Shown in pieces: positions 24,977-33,347 of a DNA stretch of 37,390 nt. The notes beneath the pieces were generated by a model. That model worked only from the letters and a program-made list of their open reading frames with translations, was not told the origin of the DNA and searched no databases. Source of the DNA: JAWODU01 sp046483125 (GTDB lineage: Bacteria; Verrucomicrobiota; Kiritimatiellia; UBA8416; JAWODU01); NCBI GenBank assembly GCA_046483125.1, contig JAWODU010000066.1, forward strand, positions 1 through 37,390. Reading direction: 5' to 3'. The position numbers were made by a program, and so were the translations under genes. The number at the start of each line of letters is the position of its first letter. The first letter of the stretch is position 1.

Positions 24977-25873
24977 TCAGTTCTTCCTCTGTCCTCTGAA
25001 TTTCAACACCGCAAGCATATTCCCGTTAGGAAAATACAAGCTGGAGTGTTCCATCGACAAGAGCCGCGCCGATTTGAGCAGGCAAGTGCCGAGAAACCCG
25101 GACACCCTGGACAGTCGCTTTGCAGTAAAAACCGGTGTCGCGTACTGACCGGCCGAGCCTGAATAAACCATTTCATATCCAAGCGGACTGAACAGTTGTT
25201 TTATAGTACGCACCGTAAAGTAGTTCACGTGTTCGGGGATTTTGTATGAAACCCAGTTTCGTCCCATAAGGTGCCTCAGCACTGAATTATAGTCAGGCGT
25301 TGTCAGCGCCACGATTGTCCCGGGGCGCGAGAGTCGGCTTACCTTAACTGCAAAACTCCTGACGTCGTAGATATGCTCAATTAAATCGGTGAAAAGGATA
25401 AGGCTGAACCGGGGGAAATCCTGAATCGGCATGTCTTCAAAATCACCGTAACGTGCAGTCAATCCCTGCGACCGGATTTTCTCACACGCTTCTATTGACG
25501 TATCGATTCCCCACGTAAGGCGAAATGTCTCTTTCAGGAAGGAAAGAAACGCTCCATATCCGCAGCCAATGTCCAGCACGCTGTCGTAATTCTGCAGAAA
25601 GGGTGTAATTTTTCTGTACAATCGTCTGTAGGTGTTCGTCATGTCGTCCTGCTGACCAAGGTAATCCTCGTATCCCTTTTCCAGCGCGTTCCCGCTGGTG
25701 TAGTAATCCCGGCTGTACAATTCACGAATTCGAGACTTCGAAAGGCGCGGGTCGAGGTAAACCAGAGAACACGTTTTGCAAAGGTTTACCGCATAACGAT
25801 CGAACCTGATGAGCTGTTTACGGTCCCCGGAGCCGCAGATCGGACAGGTAGTCTGTCGCACAAGGTCTTTCAT
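24977..25873 (-). CDS. Zinc-ribbon class I SAM-dependent methyltransferase
   Basis: A 298-residue protein. The N-terminus has two cysteine pairs, CPIC and CKTC, forming a zinc ribbon (about 8-36). The methyltransferase fold follows with VLDIGCGYGAFLSFL (SAM-binding motif I, about 94-108), an acidic residue ending the next strand, and LILFTDLIEHIYD (motif for family MTases near 155-168). Enzymes of this type often methylate sugars or lipid precursors. It overlaps the upstream GT2 gene by four bases and ends a four-gene minus-strand unit. Confidence 0.82.
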   Translation of the reverse strand: MKDLVRQTTCPICGSGDRKQLIRFDRYAVNLCKTCSLVYLDPRLSKSRIRELYSRDYYTSGNALEKGYEDYLGQQDDMTNTYRRLYRKITPFLQNYDSVLDIGCGYGAFLSFLKETFRLTWGIDTSIEACEKIRSQGLTARYGDFEDMPIQDFPRFSLILFTDLIEHIYDVRSFAVKVSRLSRPGTIVALTTPDYNSVLRHLMGRNWVSYKIPEHVNYFTVRTIKQLFSPLGYEMVYSGSAGQYATPVFTAKRLSRVSGFLGTCLLKSARLLSMEHSSLYFPNGNMLAVLKFRGQRKN

Positions 25874-26658
25874 TTACGTGGTGTACCGCGTTCCGCCACA
25901 GCGCGGAGCCTTTCGTTTCTGTAGGCGCCGGAATGGGAATTGCTGTAAATTCTTACTACGTCGCAAAGAGCACGGGCCGATTCCAGAAATATATTCAAAG
26001 TGCCGGGAGCGATGTTGCGGGCGGTCACGGGTATCCGCTTGATGTCCAAGTTATACTTCAACATCAGATAAACGATTTCCAGATCGAACGTAAAAGAGTC
26101 AAGTTTTGCCATTTTAAACACTTCGTCGGCTACTTCGGCTCTGAATCCCTTGACCGGGCATTGTGTGTCGCCATACCCACCGGTTATCAGGGTTCTGAAA
26201 AGAAAGCTGGCAGACTTTGAAGCCAGACGCCTCATCAGCCTGGGTTGACGATAGGTAGACTGCGGCAGGGATCGATCTCCGATGACGGCATGAAAACCAC
26301 GCTGTATTACGTGATAAAGCACAGTGGTGATAAACGGAAGACCGTAAGGTATGTCAGCATCGGTAAAAATCTTCACTTTGCCGACGGCCTTGTTCATTCC
26401 GGTCCTGACCGCAAATCCTTTGCCTCTGTTCGCCGGCAGGCGGATTACCTTCACGGCGTTCAGCCTGGGAACCTGCTCGCAGGTTCCGTCAATGCTTCCG
26501 TCATCAACGACGAGGACCTCGCCGCTGAGCCCATTGGCACGAAAAAACTCGACAATACTTGTGACGCTGTTTGAAATGTATCCAGCGCAGTTGTAAGCCG
26601 GAAGCACAACAGAAACCGCCGGATGCCCGGCATCAGTATCTCTTTGCATGGAATGCAT
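25870..26658 (-). CDS. GT2 glycosyltransferase (polyprenyl-phosphate sugar synthase-like)
   Basis: A 262-residue family 2 glycosyltransferase. It has SVVLPAYNCAG at the start of the fold, VVDDGSIDGT, RLPANRGKG and the DxD-like motif TDADIPYGLP. GDTQCPVKGFR and FDLEI resemble the ALG5/dolichyl-phosphate glucosyltransferase group, which make polyprenyl-phosphate sugars from nucleotide sugars. Here it would probably supply such a lipid-linked sugar to the membrane glycosyltransferase encoded upstream. The ATG at 26658 overlaps that gene's stop by one base (TGATG), so translation is coupled; ATG 26649 is an alternative. Confidence 0.82.
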   Translation of the reverse strand: MHSMQRDTDAGHPAVSVVLPAYNCAGYISNSVTSIVEFFRANGLSGEVLVVDDGSIDGTCEQVPRLNAVKVIRLPANRGKGFAVRTGMNKAVGKVKIFTDADIPYGLPFITTVLYHVIQRGFHAVIGDRSLPQSTYRQPRLMRRLASKSASFLFRTLITGGYGDTQCPVKGFRAEVADEVFKMAKLDSFTFDLEIVYLMLKYNLDIKRIPVTARNIAPGTLNIFLESARALCDVVRIYSNSHSGAYRNERLRAVAERGTPRK

Positions 26659-27893
26659 CACAAGTAATAGCGCGCGATTGTCGGAAAAAGGTCAAAAACG
26701 GAGGGAACAATGATATCGCTTCGCGGAAACATGATAACGTTGCGAAAGCTTGTGGTAAGAGCCGTGAAAAGCGTAAGCCACAGCAGAACAAGCACTATTC
26801 TTCTTCCGGGATAAGATGCTCTCTTCAGGACAAGTACGGCGGAGACGAAGGCGAAGGGCAGGAAAAACGCGAAAAAACGCATGACCCAGAACTGTTTTGC
26901 GAACAGAAGAAGACCGGTATAAACGGCGCCTGCCGCGATCAGACCTTCCGGCTGTCTTTTCTTCCAGTACCTGAAGGCTGCCTTCCAGAACGACATGAAA
27001 AAGCAAAGCGTAAGCAATGGGTAAACCAGAAGAAGATAGGCCAGCATATGCAACCTTGTCCTGCTGTATACTGTCTGTAAAAAAGCATTCCAGGCGGCAT
27101 TTTCCTGCGAAGTGACGACGTTAATACCTGACGGATCTATAGTGCCGTAAACAATTGCAAAGCGCACGTAATGATGCAGGCCGAGAACCACTACAGGCAA
27201 AAACATGGCTAAAAGACATTTCCATCTTGCCGCGGTCTCAGCCGGAGAGAGGGCAGAAGTCGCCGGTGCGACAAGCAGAAAACAGGCCGCCGCCAGTGGA
27301 GGCACGATTACGACAGCAGTAAACTTGATGTTCATTGCAACGGCGTAAAGAAGCCCGGCGCCCAGACACAAGCCGGGCGAATTTCTTCGAGAGGCTTCAA
27401 GCAACAGCACGGTTCCTGTAAACAGCCATGCGGCACAGGCCGCATCAAGGTGAAGCTTACTGGATGAGTAAAGCAGAACCGGACAAAACGTGGTAAGGGC
27501 GAGAAGGAAGAGAGTTTCCTGCGGGGTCATACGGAAGAGGCGGGCAGTCCGCGTCATGCCCCATAGAAGGATGAGAAAGGAGATATTTTGAAAAATGAGT
27601 CCGTTCAGTACCGGGGTTCCCGTCAGAAAACCGGTTTTCAGAACATAGGGAAACAGCGGTGGGTGATGAAAAAGGGGCTTCGAATATACAGATGAAGGGA
27701 AACCGCTGACGACGGGATCGTCCTGCGTGGTGTAATGCGACAGATCCCAGCCCATTTCGCGGGCCAGGGTGAGATAAACCACTTCATCGCCCTCAACGTG
27801 AGGTGTGTAAAATGATTTAACGTGAAGGCAAAGGGATATGACCACGAATAAGGCGAAAGCCCATGTGTAGTGTGATGTGAAAGTACTGCGCAT
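26658..27893 (-). CDS. Membrane glycosyltransferase (PMT/ArnT-like, GT39/83 type)
   Basis: A 411-residue polytopic protein with about ten membrane helices. The first loop has the acidic pair motif VEGDEVVYLTLAREM, typical of PMT_2 and ArnT-type enzymes that take a sugar from a polyprenyl phosphate on the outer face of the membrane. PHHPPLFPYVLK-type and HLDAACAAWLF segments follow. It fits with the coupled GT2 gene: one makes the lipid-linked sugar, the other uses it. Acceptor unknown. The gene starts 20 bases after the FAD oxidoreductase stop. Confidence 0.78.
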   Translation of the reverse strand: MRSTFTSHYTWAFALFVVISLCLHVKSFYTPHVEGDEVVYLTLAREMGWDLSHYTTQDDPVVSGFPSSVYSKPLFHHPPLFPYVLKTGFLTGTPVLNGLIFQNISFLILLWGMTRTARLFRMTPQETLFLLALTTFCPVLLYSSSKLHLDAACAAWLFTGTVLLLEASRRNSPGLCLGAGLLYAVAMNIKFTAVVIVPPLAAACFLLVAPATSALSPAETAARWKCLLAMFLPVVVLGLHHYVRFAIVYGTIDPSGINVVTSQENAAWNAFLQTVYSRTRLHMLAYLLLVYPLLTLCFFMSFWKAAFRYWKKRQPEGLIAAGAVYTGLLLFAKQFWVMRFFAFFLPFAFVSAVLVLKRASYPGRRIVLVLLWLTLFTALTTSFRNVIMFPRSDIIVPSVFDLFPTIARYYL

Positions 27894-27912
27894 GCTCTAA
27901 AAAAGCAAAGGC

Positions 27913-29856
27913 CTATTCGTAAACTTTTCCTTCACGGAACGCCGCCCACGCGGATTCGAACCATTCATCGGCTTCGGGTATGGGGCGACGGTCGGTCCAC
28001 GCGTTCTTGACCGTACCGTCTCTTTCCGCAGTCGTTTCAAGAACCTTTTCCCTGAACGCGGTATTCTCGGGGGCCATCCTCCATTCATCGGAAAGCTTTT
28101 TGTGAATAGTCTGCCCGGATTTCTCCAGGACAACATACGAGCCGCGGCTTCCGACCCCGCTTTCAACGGCATACTGTATCGCCGATACATAAACGGCCTG
28201 AGCGAAGCAAAGCTGGCGCACTGTAAACACCGCGGCGAGATCTTCCGGACTGTCGAACGCGCACCCCTCCTTCTTCATTGTGTGCCATTGTTCCACAGCT
28301 TCCGACACAGCATTTGCGAGTTCAGGTCCGGAGCGAACATGCGCCGCGGCGGACGTCATTCTGCCGCGCAAAGCCTCATGTTCCGTTTTCCAGTCCCGGG
28401 AGGCTGAGCGGCACCGCTCAAGCCATGTCAGAAGCCCGGTGAGTACGCCGGAAGCATTCTTTCTTACAACGGTTTCGTCCAGCGAGGACACCCCGTATCT
28501 GGCCGCAATGTACTCAGCAGCCCGGATTCCGCCGACCTGGCCCGAATTCAGGGCGGAGCCGCCGGGACGGCGTACCCCGTGTGACCCGTTTACCTCCCCG
28601 ACCGGAAACAATCGGGCGATGTTAACCGATTCCCACCAGTGATCGGCCGCGAGTCCGCCGTTGTTGTGCTGTGCACAGACGGCGATTTCAAGGGGTTCTG
28701 ACGCCAGGTCGATATTGTGTTCCCTGTAGAGATCAACGGCCGGCGGATTCATGGCCAGTAGGCGCTCCAGGGGCGTGGGCTTGTCCGCGTTTGATTTCAT
28801 AAGATACTCGGAAGCCTCGGATGAAAGATCCTTGATGTCGAACCCTTCGGGATTACGCCGGAAATCGAGAAATACGCGCCTTCCCTTGAGTACGGTCTCT
28901 ATGTATACGAGCAGATCTATAATTGAGGAGCCTCCGGCGAGTCTGGCCGCGTCGAAAGGCCACTGATATCCCTTGAGGAACACCTTGGAATTCATTTCGC
29001 CGGCAGAATCGAAATACTCCCGCAGAAATTCCTTTTCCCCCTTTCTGCCATCGGGTTCGGTGCTGATCACGCGCGGGACCACCTGCATATATGTACCGGA
29101 AACGTTCCAGCGGAAACCCGTGGAAGCGATTCCGTACTGGGATTCCGGCAGGTTCCGGGCCGCCGCCCCGGCCAGCAGGGCCGCGCCTATTGCGCCGTTG
29201 TGCACTTCGGGATAAACACTTGTCCGATAAAGTCCGCCCGGGCCGCCTGTGGCGAAAACAATATTATCCGCCGCATAGACCTCGAACCTGCCTTTACGGT
29301 CAACAGCTATCGCTCCGGTCACCCGTTTATCGCGGACCGTACCGGGCTCGTCGGGAACCGTAAGCAGTTCGACAACGTTGCGTCCTTCTATTACCGGAAT
29401 GTCGAGTTGTTTTACTTCGCGTATAAGCACCCTGCACATGTCCCGCGACGTAAAGGGGCCTATGGAGGTGGCACGCTGTCGGGGATCGTGGTCGGTCTTA
29501 TAGCCGACGAATTGTCCGTAGCGGTCCGTGGGGAAGGGAACACCCAGGTTAACAAGATTCATGAAAGCCCTTGTCGAAAGCGCGGCTTCAACGAGGGCGA
29601 GGTCCCCGTGCATGCCGCCGCCTTCAAAATAGCTTTCGGCCATGGAACGCGGGGAATCGGCTTCGGCCCCCTTGAGGGAAAGCTTGTAATAGGTCTGCTT
29701 GTCACTGCCGGTGTTGATGGAGGTGCCCATTTCAAGCCCCTCGGTGACAATCGCGATATCTTCGATACCGCGCGATTTCAGCTGAAGGGCCGCGTTAAGT
29801 CCCGCCGCCCCACTGCCGACGACGAGAGTGTGCACGGTACGAAACGGGACCGGCAT
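27913..29856 (-). CDS. FAD-dependent oxidoreductase (fumarate reductase/aspartate oxidase-like)
   Basis: About 647 residues, related to the SdhA/FrdA/L-aspartate oxidase flavoproteins. VVGSGAAGLNAALQL (about 10-24) binds FAD. TGGPGGLYR and, towards the middle, a GEVNGSHGVRRPGGSALN segment complete the flavin and substrate regions. No signal peptide or heme or iron-sulfur motif is seen. Substrate is unknown; a dicarboxylate or a related amino acid is likely from the fold. The ATG at 29856 has GGGAAG upstream and starts just before the FAD motif; the longer frame to 29952 has no ribosome site. First gene of the minus-strand unit ending at 24977. Confidence 0.8.
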   Translation of the reverse strand: MPVPFRTVHTLVVGSGAAGLNAALQLKSRGIEDIAIVTEGLEMGTSINTGSDKQTYYKLSLKGAEADSPRSMAESYFEGGGMHGDLALVEAALSTRAFMNLVNLGVPFPTDRYGQFVGYKTDHDPRQRATSIGPFTSRDMCRVLIREVKQLDIPVIEGRNVVELLTVPDEPGTVRDKRVTGAIAVDRKGRFEVYAADNIVFATGGPGGLYRTSVYPEVHNGAIGAALLAGAAARNLPESQYGIASTGFRWNVSGTYMQVVPRVISTEPDGRKGEKEFLREYFDSAGEMNSKVFLKGYQWPFDAARLAGGSSIIDLLVYIETVLKGRRVFLDFRRNPEGFDIKDLSSEASEYLMKSNADKPTPLERLLAMNPPAVDLYREHNIDLASEPLEIAVCAQHNNGGLAADHWWESVNIARLFPVGEVNGSHGVRRPGGSALNSGQVGGIRAAEYIAARYGVSSLDETVVRKNASGVLTGLLTWLERCRSASRDWKTEHEALRGRMTSAAAHVRSGPELANAVSEAVEQWHTMKKEGCAFDSPEDLAAVFTVRQLCFAQAVYVSAIQYAVESGVGSRGSYVVLEKSGQTIHKKLSDEWRMAPENTAFREKVLETTAERDGTVKNAWTDRRPIPEADEWFESAWAAFREGKVYE

Positions 29857-29973
29857 GGCACTTCCCGCCGCATGCCTGACTTGAAGTAAGTCTTCTTTCA
29901 CGCGACAAAAATTACCACGGGCCCGGTCCGGCGCGCAAACGCAAAGTGACAAAGGAGGGTTGTTCGTTGTGCT

Positions 29974-30022
29974 TAGGCGTTAGGGTGCAGGAAGGGTTGC
30001 GGTCGTCCTGTACTAACGCCTA
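29974..30022. repeat. Inverted repeat in the divergent FAD oxidoreductase/amrS region
   Basis: TAGGCGTTAG at 29974-29983 and CTAACGCCTA at 30013-30022 form a perfect 10-base inverted repeat. GCAGGA and TCCTG extend the pairing imperfectly. A further copy of the core, GCGCCTAAAG, lies just after 30022. It could be a cruciform, a regulator site or a dispersed repeat. Confidence 0.5.
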
Positions 30023-30055
30023 GCGCCTAAAGCCTGAATCCCGGGAGCAGAAACC

Positions 30056-30083
30056 TTGACAGTACGCCGACCTGTGGCAGGAT
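30056..30083 (+). promoter_or_regulatory. Promoter of the amrS-like gene
   Basis: A perfect TTGACA (30056-30061) is followed after 16 bases by CAGGAT (30078-30083). The box ends seven bases before the ATG at 30091, and no Shine-Dalgarno is present, so the transcript may be leaderless. Confidence 0.45.
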
Positions 30084-30090
30084 AGCCCGA

Positions 30091-31101
30091 ATGAAAAAGG
30101 CCCTGTTCCAGGAAACCGGCGCAAATTCGGCCGTGAGATGCGGCCTGTGCCGCCACAGGTGTCTCATACCCGAAGGTAAACGCGGCATCTGCGGTGTCCG
30201 GGAGAACCGCGGCGGCGAACTGTATTCGCTCGTTTACGGGCGTGCCGTGGCCGTGGCCGTGGACCCGATCGAGAAAAAACCGCTGTATCATTTTCTGCCC
30301 GGCTCGGAATCTTTCTCAATAGCGACAAAAGGATGTAATTTCGGGTGCCTGCATTGCCAGAACTGGCATATTGCCCGGCCCGGGAGCGAAGACATTGCCG
30401 GGAGAGATACCCGTCTTGAGCCGGCCGACGTTGTTCGACTTGCCGAGTCTAGAAAGTGCGCCAGCATTTCGTACACCTACACGGAGCCGACAGTTTTCTT
30501 TGAATACGCTTACGATACGGCCCGGCTGGCCAGTGACAAGGGCTTGAAAAATGTCTTTGTTACAAACGGCTACATCACCCCCGAGGCACTCGAAACGATA
30601 AGTCCTTACCTTGACGCGGCGAATATTGACTTAAAGGCATTTCGGGACAAAACGTACCGGAAGCTGACAGGGGCCCGGCTTCAGCCCGTGCTGGACATGA
30701 TAGATATGTATCACCGGCTCGGCATCTGGATAGAGGTCACCACACTTGTCATTCCGGGATGGAACGATTCGACAGAGGAACTTGGAGATATCGCGAAGTT
30801 TATAGCCGGAGTCAGTCCAGATATTCCGTGGCACGTCAGCCGGTTTTCTCCGGCGCACAAGCTCATGGATGCTCCGCCGACTCCGGTGAAGACAATCGAG
30901 GACGCGGTGGAGATCGGCAGAGAAGCGGGTCTCAAGTACGTTTATCAGGGGAACGTATTCAGCCCGGCGGCCGCGCGGACATTGTGCCCGGGTTGTGGTG
31001 AATGCCTTATTGACCGAAGCCGGTCCGGCCCGTTTTTGATAAGAAACGGCCGGCTCACGTGCCCGAAATGCGGCATTGACGTACCGGGTGTATGGGAATA
31101 G
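30091..31101 (+). CDS. amrS: AmrS-like radical SAM protein (AmmeMemoRadiSam family)
   Basis: A 336-residue radical SAM enzyme. The N-terminus has CGLCRHRC and the GKRGICGVREN segment of the AmmeMemoRadiSam radical enzyme. The iron-sulfur motif is CNFGCLHC in TKGCNFGCLHCQNW. YTEPTVFFEY and a WIEVTTLVIPGWND segment follow. A C-terminal zinc ribbon (LCPGCGE and CPKCGIDVPGVW) ends the protein. AmrS proteins usually sit with AMMECR1 and Memo genes; neither is in this window. Reaction unknown. The start matches the family, and no Shine-Dalgarno is seen. Confidence 0.88.
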   Translation: MKKALFQETGANSAVRCGLCRHRCLIPEGKRGICGVRENRGGELYSLVYGRAVAVAVDPIEKKPLYHFLPGSESFSIATKGCNFGCLHCQNWHIARPGSEDIAGRDTRLEPADVVRLAESRKCASISYTYTEPTVFFEYAYDTARLASDKGLKNVFVTNGYITPEALETISPYLDAANIDLKAFRDKTYRKLTGARLQPVLDMIDMYHRLGIWIEVTTLVIPGWNDSTEELGDIAKFIAGVSPDIPWHVSRFSPAHKLMDAPPTPVKTIEDAVEIGREAGLKYVYQGNVFSPAAARTLCPGCGECLIDRSRSGPFLIRNGRLTCPKCGIDVPGVWE

Positions 31102-31126
31102 CGCGGGAAGAAAGAGGACCGGGGAA

Positions 31127-32041
31127 ATGGATATTGTACTCAAGGTTCTGGGAATCATTCTACCCATAGCGGCCGGTTTCGTGTTCCGCTCCTCGGGGGT
31201 GTTTCATGAAGATGACGCCGCCGTACTTCGCAGATTTGTCGTCCGCGTCGCCCTGCCGGTGCTTGTGTTTTATTCCATGTACGATGCCGGCAGAGACGAA
31301 GTTGCGGCACTGCCGGTAATGCTTGCCGGAATAGTGCTGGTGACCGGCGCACGATTCGTGCTGGGGTACATTCTCTCTTTTACCGCCTCCGGCGGTCCGC
31401 GGAAAACAGCCGTACACGCAAGCACGGCGTTCGGGAATTACGGATGGCTGGGCTTCGGCGTCATGCACGTTCTTCTCGGAGATGAGGGTCTGCGGCGCGC
31501 GGTGTTTTTTGTACTGCTGTGGTGGCCTGTTTTCTTCGGGTTCGGCCTTCCTGCCGGGATCATTCACAACGGGCGTGAAAAAGACGGATTCAATCTGCCC
31601 GAAGCCGTGAAGCTTATGGTCCCCGTGGCCACAGGCCTGGCCGCCGGCATCGTAATGCATTCTCTGAAGGCATCATTGCCGGGTTTTCTGGATCTGACCT
31701 TGCGGCCCTTTGCGGCTGCGGTTGTGCCTCTCATACTGTTCAGCGCGGGAATGTCCCTCCGGATCAAGGGAATACTTCCGTCCCTTCTTCCGGCACTCTA
31801 CATTTCCGTCGCGGTGCTTTGCGTGGCTCCCGCGGCGGGGTGGGTTATAGCGCGTGCGCTTACGGACGATCCGGTGTCACGCGCGGTTATAGTACTGGAA
31901 GCCGCGATGCCGACCGCCACGTTAACGCCCGTTCTGGGCGAGTACGTGAAGCTTGACTCGAACACGGCGAACACGGCCGTTGTGGTGAGTACTCTGCTGT
32001 CGGCGGTGACTCTGCCCCTCGTGGCGCTGCTGGTGGTCTAA
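31127..32041 (+). CDS. AEC-family (auxin efflux carrier/malate-type) transporter
   Basis: About 304 residues with around ten membrane helices in two halves. The first helix is LKVLGIILPIAAGFVF. A glycine-rich FGNYGWLGFGV segment in the centre of the first half is typical of the family, and the second half has PLILFSAGMSLRIKG and a C-terminal EAAMPTATLTPVLGEY segment. Members export or import organic anions such as malate. The ATG at 31127 has GAGG upstream; the longer frame into amrS is rejected. Its stop overlaps the convergent membrane-protein gene by four bases. Confidence 0.88.
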   Translation: MDIVLKVLGIILPIAAGFVFRSSGVFHEDDAAVLRRFVVRVALPVLVFYSMYDAGRDEVAALPVMLAGIVLVTGARFVLGYILSFTASGGPRKTAVHASTAFGNYGWLGFGVMHVLLGDEGLRRAVFFVLLWWPVFFGFGLPAGIIHNGREKDGFNLPEAVKLMVPVATGLAAGIVMHSLKASLPGFLDLTLRPFAAAVVPLILFSAGMSLRIKGILPSLLPALYISVAVLCVAPAAGWVIARALTDDPVSRAVIVLEAAMPTATLTPVLGEYVKLDSNTANTAVVVSTLLSAVTLPLVALLVV

Positions 32042-33021
32042 CTTCGCTCGTCCGCCGCGGCCAGATCAGCGAGAATGTCCTGTCCCGTGCGTCTTGAGGC
32101 GGCGTAGAACCGGCGCAGGACATATGCCGTCTTCATTACGGGATCGAGACAGAGGAATGACAGACAGAATACGCTTGTCAAAAACGTTGTATTGAAGATA
32201 CCGCTCCAGCCGCTCAGAGTGAACCACGTTTCCACGCCGAACAGGACCCGCAGAAGATGAGGAAATATTACCAGAAAAAGGGCGATGTTGGCCGCAACCG
32301 AACACCCGAATGGAGACAACGGGAAAATCAGGTAATACATCAATGCCGTTCCCGCGACGAACCACACAACTGTGTCGAGCGGTTGGACCCCGGGACTGAA
32401 CGACACTGCTGCGCGGGCCGTTGTGAAGACCACGGCCATCCCCGTACCCAGAATCCAGGGCGCGAAAAGCCACATTAGAATGGCGTTCTGTCTGGGCCAG
32501 AGTTTGGCGTTTTTCCATGATTTTCCAGCGACGGATTTCAGATCGGAGTCCGTGCCGTCTCCCTCGATCATAACGTTGTGGTAAAAAGCATGCACGGCCG
32601 GAAAGGGAAGGACCAGCAGGATGGCCGCCGGGATTACCAGAAGGCTCCATGCCTGGATTGCCGTCTGCACCGCCGTCATCCGCAGAACGCGCCTGAGGGT
32701 CCACGTCCCGGTCGGTGAGCCTGTAATGAAACAATCAAGACGACCGGCAAAGACCGTGTGCCAGCTTTTCATCCAGACGAACAGCACGGCAACCCCGAAA
32801 GACGCCGCCAGACAGCGCCTCCAGGCAAACGCGCTTGTGCTCATATCGGCCCAGAAATACAGAAGTCCCAGAACAAACGGTATGGTTCCGACAAAATAGG
32901 GCGCGATAACCTGCAACGGAGCGATTCTCAACAGGTGAAACGACTGGGCGGATATATCCAGTGCTCCCCGTACCTCGAGCGTGTTACCGTTGTTTTGATG
33001 CCATGAACCCGGGCTTGCCAT
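32038..33021 (-). CDS. Polytopic membrane protein of unknown function
   Basis: About 327 residues with roughly seven to eight helices. A LDPVMKTAYVLRRFYAASRRTGQDI segment follows the last helix and leads to a short acidic tail; this conserved-looking end suggests a defined contact with a partner. I do not recognise the family with confidence. The ATG at 33021 has GGAGG eight bases upstream and follows the B-box gene stop by five bases. The longer frame to 33255 overlaps that gene and is rejected. Last gene of the mgtE operon. Confidence 0.72.
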   Translation of the reverse strand: MASPGSWHQNNGNTLEVRGALDISAQSFHLLRIAPLQVIAPYFVGTIPFVLGLLYFWADMSTSAFAWRRCLAASFGVAVLFVWMKSWHTVFAGRLDCFITGSPTGTWTLRRVLRMTAVQTAIQAWSLLVIPAAILLVLPFPAVHAFYHNVMIEGDGTDSDLKSVAGKSWKNAKLWPRQNAILMWLFAPWILGTGMAVVFTTARAAVSFSPGVQPLDTVVWFVAGTALMYYLIFPLSPFGCSVAANIALFLVIFPHLLRVLFGVETWFTLSGWSGIFNTTFLTSVFCLSFLCLDPVMKTAYVLRRFYAASRRTGQDILADLAAADERS

Positions 33022-33026
33022 AAGGC

Positions 33027-33347
33027 TTATTCCTCCAATTGCTCGTCCCAGAGCGTTCCCTCGTGAAAAGATGAGGGAAGCTTCAGAAGTGATTGTCCAA
33101 GAAAGTAGAAAAGAAGCCACAGAGCAAGAAAACCGCCAAAGCACTGTAACGCCAGGCTCGCGGTTCTGAGACTGGACGTTTTGCGCCCCTGTCTTTGAGA
33201 TAGCTTCCTGATGCACCCGGCGCACAGTACCCGGCCTTCGTGTTCTGTAACGCATTCACGGCAGAAGAAACGCCTGCACTCCGGACACCGTGCCACCGCT
33301 TCACGGCCGGAATGGACAAAACAACGCTGTGAAGAAATCGCGTTCAT
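33027..33347 (-). CDS. B-box-type zinc finger protein with one membrane helix
   Basis: A 106-residue protein. The N-terminus (about 9-45) has the Cys/His pattern CFVH, CPEC, CREC, H36 and CAGC, matching a B-box-like double zinc site. One membrane helix (about 65-86) and a short acidic tail follow. Small B-box membrane proteins recur in membrane operons of PVC and Acidobacteria-type genomes, with no known function. Its ATG overlaps the upstream gene stop by four bases (ATGA). Confidence 0.75.
   Translation of the reverse strand: MNAISSQRCFVHSGREAVARCPECRRFFCRECVTEHEGRVLCAGCIRKLSQRQGRKTSSLRTASLALQCFGGFLALWLLFYFLGQSLLKLPSSFHEGTLWDEQLEE

Noticed and set aside
29857..29952. Longer N-terminus of the FAD oxidoreductase
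   Set aside because: No ribosome site precedes the upstream starts, and the FAD motif follows closely after the ATG at 29856.
33022..33255. Longer N-terminus of the last membrane protein gene
   Set aside because: It overlaps the intact B-box gene out of frame; GGAGG lies right before the ATG at 33021.
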